A stretch of 8,690 nucleotides of DNA from Pseudomonadota bacterium (GTDB lineage: Bacteria; Pseudomonadota; Alphaproteobacteria; UBA8366; JADFVY01). Below the pieces are notes generated by a model. The model had not been told where the DNA came from. It worked only from the letters and a program-made list of their open reading frames with translations, and did not search any database. The stretch spans positions 1 to 8,690 of the forward strand of contig DAOVHN010000068.1 in the NCBI GenBank assembly GCA_030671915.1, written 5' to 3'. Below are positions 4,710-8,690 of the stretch, piece by piece; the first letter of the stretch is position 1, and each line of letters opens with the position of its first letter. Made by a program: the position numbers and the translations under genes.

Positions 4710-4799
4710 CTGGTTCATCGGTCCGCCATAAGGCCGGACCCGCCGGAATGCCCGGCATTTTGAGTCCCGACCCGGATATCGGCATCGGGAACATGTTTC

Positions 4800-4827
4800 A
4801 CGTAAGCAATGATCCTTTGGTTTCAAG
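4800..4827 (-). promoter_or_regulatory. RpoH (sigma-32) type promoter of the hsp20 gene
   Basis: On the minus strand CTTGAAA (4821-4827) is followed after 14 nt by CTTACGT (4800-4806). The alphaproteobacterial RpoH consensus is CTTG, 17-18 nt, then CYTATNT; here CTTG-N17-CTTACGT misses only one defined base. The position, about 110 nt before the hsp20 ATG, suits a heat-shock gene with a thermosensor leader. Confidence 0.65.
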
Positions 4828-4838
4828 GGGCAGTATGG

Positions 4839-4853
4839 TTAACCGGAGGTAAA
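4839..4853 (+). promoter_or_regulatory. CtrA-like box upstream of the rcdA promoter
   Basis: TTAA (4839-4842), 7 nt (CCGGAGG) and TAAA (4850-4853) match TTAA-N7-TTAA with one mismatch, ending 1 bp before the rcdA -35 box. An activator or repressor bound here could touch RNA polymerase. From memory, rcdA in Caulobacter is itself CtrA-regulated, which would make such a site sensible. Confidence 0.38.
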
Positions 4854-4854
4854 T

Positions 4855-4883
4855 TTGCGAAATCGGAAAAAATAATATATATT
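4855..4883 (+). promoter_or_regulatory. Sigma-70 promoter of rcdA
   Basis: TTGCGA (4855-4860) and TATATT (4878-4883) are exactly 17 nt apart, with an A-rich spacer. Transcription would start near 4890 and give a leader of about 50 nt containing AGGAGG (4925-4930). Confidence 0.6.
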
Positions 4884-4938
4884 AAGCACTTACCGATATG
4901 CTGACGGGTGGAAAATTGATCGGCAGGAGGAACTGGAC

Positions 4939-5382
4939 ATGACCCGCGATACGGATAAGAAAATCGAAGGCGCCGCGGAAGCGCCGATGTATTTCCGGGG
5001 CACCTATGATGAGGCTTTCGGCCTGCTGGTCGAGGCCCGCGACTATGTCAAAAACGATGTCGCGGCGTTCAAATATGCCAAAAATCCGCCGGATCCCGTG
5101 ACGATGACCCAGGAAACCTTGCGGCTGACTTCGCGTCTGACCCAGGTGATGGCCTGGCTGATGGCCCAGCGCGCCGTGCATGAGGGCGAAATCGGCGCGG
5201 ACGAGTTCATCAAGGACAAGTACCGCCTGGAAGGTCAGAAGGTCTGCCTGAAGCGCGCCATCGACGAGATGGAAGAGGATCTGCCCGAAGGGCTCAGCGA
5301 CCTCATGAACCGCAGCTACAGCCTTTACAGCCGCATCATGTGCCTGGACGAGAAATATGCCGGGGACCGCAAGGTAAACTGA
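4939..5382 (+). CDS. rcdA: RcdA, ClpXP protease adaptor for CtrA degradation (DUF1465)
   Basis: A 147-aa, mostly helical cytosolic protein with the RcdA/DUF1465 blocks: MYFRGTYDEAFGLLVEARDYV (17-37) and LRLTSRLTQVMAWLMAQRAVHEGEI (61-85) are the most diagnostic, followed by KDKYRLEGQKVCLKRAIDEME (92-112) and SDLMNRSYSLYSRIMCLDEKY (120-140), matching a three-helix bundle. In Caulobacter RcdA works with CpdR and PopA to deliver CtrA and other substrates to polar ClpXP at the G1-S transition. The tail after the last helix is short (AGDRKVN), so it seems to lack a long disordered C-terminus. The start has AGGAGG with 8-nt spacing, a clear promoter and a CtrA-like box upstream. It is divergent to hsp20 and convergent with rpmE. 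A weak hairpin, GGTCGG (5423-5428) / CCGACC (5437-5442), may end the mRNA. Confidence 0.88.
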   Translation: MTRDTDKKIEGAAEAPMYFRGTYDEAFGLLVEARDYVKNDVAAFKYAKNPPDPVTMTQETLRLTSRLTQVMAWLMAQRAVHEGEIGADEFIKDKYRLEGQKVCLKRAIDEMEEDLPEGLSDLMNRSYSLYSRIMCLDEKYAGDRKVN

Positions 5383-5452
5383 CTTCGTCAGTGGTTCGCC
5401 GAAGGCGATTCCAATCGACCCTGGTCGGCTCTAGCCCCGACCGCGCGCATGC

Positions 5453-5481
5453 AAAAAGCGGACGCCCGTTCGCGCGTCCGC
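5453..5481 (-). terminator. Intrinsic terminator of rpmE
   Basis: GCGGACGC (5458-5465) and GCGTCCGC (5474-5481) form a perfect 8-bp stem with an 8-nt loop. On the minus strand five T residues follow (5453-5457). It lies about 45 bp after the rpmE stop. Confidence 0.8.
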
Positions 5482-5495
5482 CTTGTAGCAGCGAT

Positions 5496-5515
5496 GGGCC
5501 GTCTGGCGACGGCCC
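5496..5515 (-). repeat. Perfect hairpin between the rpmE stop and its terminator
   Basis: GGGCCGTC (5496-5503) pairs with GACGGCCC (5508-5515) around a 4-nt loop. It has no T-run and lies upstream of the rpmE terminator, so it is probably a stabilising 3' UTR hairpin or a tandem terminator stem. Confidence 0.5.
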
Positions 5516-5524
5516 CCACGCAAG

Positions 5525-5749
5525 CTACTTCTTCAGGCCGAAGCTCTCGAAGCGCTTGTTGAACTTCGCCACCCGACCGCCGGAATCGACGAGGCGGTGC
5601 ACGCCGGTCCAGGCCGGATGCGACTTCGGGTCGATTTCCAGCTTCAGGAGGTCGCCCTCCTTGCCCCAGGTCGAGCGGGTCTCGTAGGTGGTCCCGTCGG
5701 TCATTTCGACGGTGATTTTATGGTATTCGGGATGAATATCAGCTTTCAT
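5525..5749 (-). CDS. rpmE: 50S ribosomal protein bL31, zinc-free form
   Basis: A 74-aa protein with the bL31 signature [16 protein letters not shown] (1-16), [24 protein letters not shown] (44-67) and a short basic end. It binds 5S rRNA and the central protuberance and bridges the subunits. The family's four zinc cysteines (CSCG and CSKC in the E. coli protein) are absent: the positions read MTDG and DPKS, and the protein has no cysteine at all, so this is the C-minus form that needs no zinc. The ATG at 5749 has AAGGA 7 nt upstream and a consensus-like promoter at 5779-5807; the leader is about 23 nt. A strong terminator follows. The gene is monocistronic and convergent with rcdA. Confidence 0.95.
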   Translation of the reverse strand: MKADIHPEYHKITVEMTDGTTYETRSTWGKEGDLLKLEIDPKSHPAWTGVHRLVDSGGRVAKFNKRFESFGLKK

Positions 5750-5778
5750 CGCTCAGTCCTTGTGTAAATCAGCGCGGC

Positions 5779-5807
5779 TATATAACCGAGGCAGCCGGAC
5801 ATTGCAA
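5779..5807 (-). promoter_or_regulatory. Sigma-70 promoter of rpmE
   Basis: On the minus strand TTGCAA (5802-5807) and TATATA (5779-5784) are exactly 17 nt apart. The start point near 5772 leaves a leader of about 23 nt carrying AAGGA (5757-5761). Confidence 0.62.
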
Positions 5808-5917
5808 GCATGCAGGCCGGGCTAAGGACGGGGATAGCCGCCATCAGCAGGACAAATTTCCCTGATAACGTATGCCAGATTAACCGGTTTTCAGGTATTT
5901 CGAAAGATATTGCATTC

Positions 5918-6907
5918 ATGTTCGGGAAAATATTCAGGGCGGCCGTTTCGATAGCCGCGGCCTTCACCGGGTTCCTCATCCTGTTCAGTTTTTCGGCGCC
6001 CTGGTTTCCGATGGCGGATTCGGTGGCGCATTTCCGGTTTCACCTTACCGCGGTCATGTTGCTGGCGGCGATCCTGCTGGCTGTCGCTCGCGACTGGCGA
6101 TCGGTGGGGCTTGCCGCGGTAGTATCGGTGGCCGGTATTGCCGGTATGGCGCCGGCCTTTCCGGACTGGCGCGGCGCCGGCGCGGACGGCGGCGCGCCGG
6201 CAATCACGGTCGTTCAGCTCAATCTGTCGTTCCGCAACGCGACGCCGGACGCCGTGGCCGATTTCATCCGTGGCGAGCAGGCGGATATCGTGACCCTGCA
6301 GGAAGTAACCGGTAGAACTGGGCGCGTCATCGATATTCTGGCCAAGGACTACCCCTTCCGTGTTCTGTGTCCCGCGGGGCGTGTCGGCGGACAGGCGATA
6401 CTGTCGCGCCTGCCGACGGCGCCAGGCGCTTCCGATGGCTGCGTTAAGGGAGGGAGCATGGCCTGGATGCGGGTCATGGCCGGGGGGCAGCCGGTCAGCA
6501 TCGCGTCCCTGCATCTGAACTGGCCATACCCGTTCGGTCAGGAACGCCAGATCGGCCGGCTGGAAGGGCATCTGAAAGACTTGCCGCGTCCGGTCCTGCT
6601 GGCCGGCGATTTCAATGCGGCCCCGTGGAGCCATGCCGTGGACAGGATCGCGCAAGCAACCGATACCGCGGTAGCCGGTGGCCTGAGATTCAGTTTCGAC
6701 ATAAGATTCAACAGTTGGGCGCCGCCTATCGCCGTCCCGATCGACCACATCCTGCTGCCGGAGGGTCTGGTGCCGCGGGAGGTAAAGCTGGGCCCGGGCC
6801 CGGGCTCCGATCATCTTTCCATCATCGCGAGGTTTTCCCTGCCGCGGGAGAAGGAACCGGATCGGGCTGAGGCGCCGCGGGCCCCGGGGGGCGCGCGAGT
6901 AAACTAA
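5918..6907 (+). CDS. Membrane-anchored endonuclease/exonuclease/phosphatase (EEP) family protein
   Basis: A 329-aa protein with an N-terminal membrane part and a periplasmic-looking EEP domain. Hydrophobic segments lie at about 4-26, 42-58 and 61-79. The EEP motifs then appear in order: QLNLS (101-105, Asn102 metal ligand), IVTLQEV (124-130, Glu129), SLHLNW (197-202, His199), LAGDFNA (228-234, Asp231 and Asn233), IDHIL (275-279) and SDHLS (297-301, catalytic Asp-His). All metal and catalytic residues are present. EEP enzymes cleave phosphodiesters or phosphomonoesters in DNA, lipids or inositol compounds; the substrate is not predictable, though the anchor suggests a membrane or extracytoplasmic target. 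The frame is open from 5810, but ATG 5918 begins the first helix; its ribosome site (GAAAGAT) is weak, so the start is uncertain. It lies between rpmE and the exporter gene. Confidence 0.85.
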   Translation: MFGKIFRAAVSIAAAFTGFLILFSFSAPWFPMADSVAHFRFHLTAVMLLAAILLAVARDWRSVGLAAVVSVAGIAGMAPAFPDWRGAGADGGAPAITVVQLNLSFRNATPDAVADFIRGEQADIVTLQEVTGRTGRVIDILAKDYPFRVLCPAGRVGGQAILSRLPTAPGASDGCVKGGSMAWMRVMAGGQPVSIASLHLNWPYPFGQERQIGRLEGHLKDLPRPVLLAGDFNAAPWSHAVDRIAQATDTAVAGGLRFSFDIRFNSWAPPIAVPIDHILLPEGLVPREVKLGPGPGSDHLSIIARFSLPREKEPDRAEAPRAPGGARVN

Positions 6908-6916
6908 TATCAACGA

Positions 6917-6936
6917 GCCCCGGTATTGGCCGGGGT
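6917..6936 (+). terminator. Weak hairpin after the EEP gene
   Basis: CCCCGG (6918-6923) pairs with CCGGGG (6930-6935) around a 6-nt loop, 10 bp after the stop, with a G:T pair extending the base. Only scattered T residues follow, so this is at best a weak terminator. The remaining 6937-7085 holds the ABC gene leader with no clear promoter. Confidence 0.35.
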
Positions 6937-7085
6937 GGAATGTTTCCTTCCCGCGAGCCTCTTGCCCCTTGCCATGGGCGGCGTCATATGCATTCTGGCG
7001 GCACATCACCCGAGGGAGCCAGACACTGCGCCATCCCACCTACATGGATGCCGGCCTGAAGGAAGAACGGGCAAAGGCGAACGAC

Positions 7086-8690
7086 ATGCGGTTGCTGACC
7101 GCCTTGCTTGGCTTCGTGCGGCCATACTGGCTGGCGGCCGCCGGCGCGGGGGTGGCGCTGGTCGTGGCGGCGGGCACCGTGCTGGCGCTCGGCCAGGGGC
7201 TGCGCGCGCTGGTGGACAAGGGGTTCAGCGGCGGCGATTCCGGCCTGCTGGATACCGCGCTGCTGGTGATGCTGGCCGTCATCCTGCTGTTGGCGGCCGC
7301 CACCTACAGCCGCTTCTATCTGGTTTCCTGGATCGGCGAGCGCGTGGTGGCCGATCTGCGCCGCGCCGTGTTCGACCATGTGGTCAGGCTCAGCCCCGGC
7401 TTCTTCGAGGTGACGCGCACCGGCGAGGTGCTGTCGCGGCTGACCACCGACACCACGCTGCTGCAGATGGTGATCGGCTCGTCGGCCTCGGTCGCGCTCC
7501 GCAATTTCCTGCTGTTCGTCGGGGCAAGCGTCATGCTGGCGGTGACCAGCCCCAAGCTCACCGGGCTTGTTTTCCTGTTCGTGCCGCTCGTGGTGGTCCC
7601 GATCGTGATTTTCGGCCGCCGCGTTCGCCGGCTCAGCCGCGAGTCCCAGGACCGGATCGCCGATCTGTCGGCCTATGGCGACGAGGCGCTGCACGGCATC
7701 CGCACCATGCAGGCCTATACGCACGAGACGCAGGACCGCGGCCGTTTTGCCGGCCTGACGGAAGACGCCTTCGATACCTCGGTGCGGCGCATCGCCTCGC
7801 GCGCCATGCTGACGGCCGTCGTCATCACCCTGGTGTTCGGCGCGGTCGGCACCATCCTGTGGATCGGCGGCCATGACGTGATCGCCGGGCGGATCAGCGC
7901 CGGCGACCTTTCCGCCTTCGTCTTCTATGCCGTCATCGTGGCCGGTTCCGTCGGCGCGATTTCCGAGGTGGTGGGCGACCTGCAGCGCGCCGCCGGCGCG
8001 GCCGAGCGGTTGCTGGACCTGCTGAACACCGAGCCGGAAATCGCCGCGCCGGCCAATCCCGTGGCCCTGCCGGAGCCACCGCGCGGCGAGGTGCGGTTCG
8101 AAAATGTCCGCTTCAACTATCCATCGCGCCCCGAGATCCCGGCGCTGAACGGGCTGAACCTTACCGTCAGCCCCGGCGAGACCGTGGCGATCGTGGGGCC
8201 CTCCGGCGCCGGCAAGACCACCATCGTGCAGCTTCTGCTGCGCTTCTACGATCCGACCGAGGGAACGGTCAGGCTGGACGGTGTCGATCTGCGCGATGCC
8301 GATCCGACGGCGGTGCGCGCGCGCTTTGCCCTTGTGGCGCAGGATCCGGTGATCTTCGGCGCCGATGCCTGGGAAAATATCCGCTATGGCCGCCCGGACG
8401 CCAGTGACGAGGAAGTCCGCGCCGCGGCAGAGGCGGCGGCCGCCACTGAATTTCTCGACCGCCTGCCGGAGGGCTTCGAAAGCCATCTCGGCGAGCGTGG
8501 GGTGAAGCTGTCGGGCGGGCAGCGCCAGCGCATCGCCATCGCCCGCGCCATCCTGCGCGACCCGGCGGTGCTGCTGCTGGACGAGGCTACCAGCGCCCTG
8601 GACGCAGAATCCGAACGCCTGGTGCAGGAAGCCCTGGAGCGCCTGATGGAAGGCCGCACCACCATCGTCATCGCTCACCGCCTGGCCACC
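7086..8690 (+). CDS. ABC exporter half-transporter with fused membrane and ATPase domains, MsbA/multidrug-like (3' end beyond the window)
   Basis: The 535 visible residues form a type IV (exporter-fold) half-transporter. The membrane domain spans about 10-300; the first helix runs about 15-37 (from LAAAGAGVALVVAAGTV) and a second about 54-80. The ATPase domain begins near 335 (GEVRFENVRFNYPSRPE). Its motifs are complete so far: Walker A GPSGAGKT (371-378, Lys377), Q-loop Gln419 (VAQDPVIFG), signature LSGGQRQR (475-482), Walker B VLLLDEATSALD (495-506, Glu500 catalytic) and H-loop His531 (IAHRLAT). The window ends four residues later, so about 40-70 C-terminal residues are missing. It would act as a homodimer or heterodimer in the inner membrane, exporting lipid or an amphipathic compound; the substrate is unknown. 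AAAGG 8 nt upstream supports ATG 7086. An in-frame ATG at 7044 would add 14 charged residues but has no ribosome site. Confidence 0.92.
   Translation, partial: MRLLTALLGFVRPYWLAAAGAGVALVVAAGTVLALGQGLRALVDKGFSGGDSGLLDTALLVMLAVILLLAAATYSRFYLVSWIGERVVADLRRAVFDHVVRLSPGFFEVTRTGEVLSRLTTDTTLLQMVIGSSASVALRNFLLFVGASVMLAVTSPKLTGLVFLFVPLVVVPIVIFGRRVRRLSRESQDRIADLSAYGDEALHGIRTMQAYTHETQDRGRFAGLTEDAFDTSVRRIASRAMLTAVVITLVFGAVGTILWIGGHDVIAGRISAGDLSAFVFYAVIVAGSVGAISEVVGDLQRAAGAAERLLDLLNTEPEIAAPANPVALPEPPRGEVRFENVRFNYPSRPEIPALNGLNLTVSPGETVAIVGPSGAGKTTIVQLLLRFYDPTEGTVRLDGVDLRDADPTAVRARFALVAQDPVIFGADAWENIRYGRPDASDEEVRAAAEAAAATEFLDRLPEGFESHLGERGVKLSGGQRQRIAIARAILRDPAVLLLDEATSALDAESERLVQEALERLMEGRTTIVIAHRLAT

Noticed and set aside
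5746..5979. 77-codon minus-strand ORF whose stop overlaps the rpmE start codon
   Set aside because: The overlap and a hydrophobic stretch look like a coupled gene, but the rpmE promoter and leader lie inside it, and it is antisense to the N-terminus of the EEP gene.
5891..7039. 382-codon open frame on the minus strand opposite the EEP gene
   Set aside because: Low-complexity Arg/Gly/His-rich translation, no motif, and antisense to a gene with all its catalytic residues.
6926..7876. 316-codon plus-strand frame overlapping the start of the exporter
   Set aside because: Frame-shifted shadow of the exporter; the translation is Arg/Gly/Ala-rich with no transmembrane pattern.
6984..8678. 564-codon open frame on the minus strand opposite the ABC exporter
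   Set aside because: It mirrors a clearly coding, motif-complete ABC gene in GC-rich DNA, is rich in His, Gly, Gln and Arg, and shows no domain.
1..8690. CRISPR arrays, insertion sequences, tRNA or rRNA genes, integrases
   Set aside because: I found no regularly spaced repeats, transposase or integrase motifs, or canonical RNA gene signatures; the toxin-antitoxin pair is the only accessory-type module.

Overview
This window comes from a GC-rich alphaproteobacterial chromosome. The diagnosis rests on three families that are essentially restricted to, or typical of, that class: RcdA (DUF1465), the TrcR/DUF1013 regulator and a DUF1192 protein. A zinc-free bL31, alpha-type RpoH and ROSE heat-control elements and CtrA-like TTAA-N7-TTAA boxes agree with this. 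The overall look is Rhodospirillales-like, but the sequence alone does not fix the genus.

Layout, left to right. (1) 1-645, minus strand: a toxin-antitoxin pair of the HigBA/Gp49 type, toxin first and ATGA-coupled to an Xre-type antitoxin that runs off the left edge. Its promoter sits so close to the toxin start that the mRNA should be leaderless. (2) 785-1132, minus: a small secreted protein of unknown function with two cysteines. (3) 1426-2202, plus: a short-chain dehydrogenase, convergent with (4) trcR at 2247-2858, minus. trcR diverges from (5) a 60-aa DUF1192 gene at 3038-3220. (6) 3221-3716: about 500 bp with no conventional gene but full of structure: a long imperfect hairpin, an A/T hairpin, a CtrA-like box, a possible 21-residue ORF ending inside a very strong terminator, an 18-bp inverted repeat around that terminator, and a minus-oriented terminator flanked by 8-bp direct repeats. 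(7) 3717-4157, plus: a hotdog acyl-CoA thioesterase, convergent with (8) an IbpA-type small heat-shock gene at 4217-4681, minus, with an RpoH-type promoter and a probable ROSE RNA thermometer. (9) 4939-5382, plus: rcdA, behind a near-consensus sigma-70 promoter and a CtrA-like box. (10) 5525-5749, minus: rpmE (bL31). (11) 5918-6907, plus: a membrane-anchored endonuclease/exonuclease/phosphatase family protein. (12) 7086 to the right edge, plus: an MsbA-like ABC exporter, cut by the window just after its H-loop.

Most genes are single transcription units with their own promoters and terminators; only the toxin-antitoxin pair is a clear operon. The thematic link is cell-cycle control: TrcR and RcdA both belong to the alphaproteobacterial cell-cycle network, and CtrA-like boxes lie upstream of rcdA and of the candidate small RNA. 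The least explained and most interesting part is the structured region 3221-3716.
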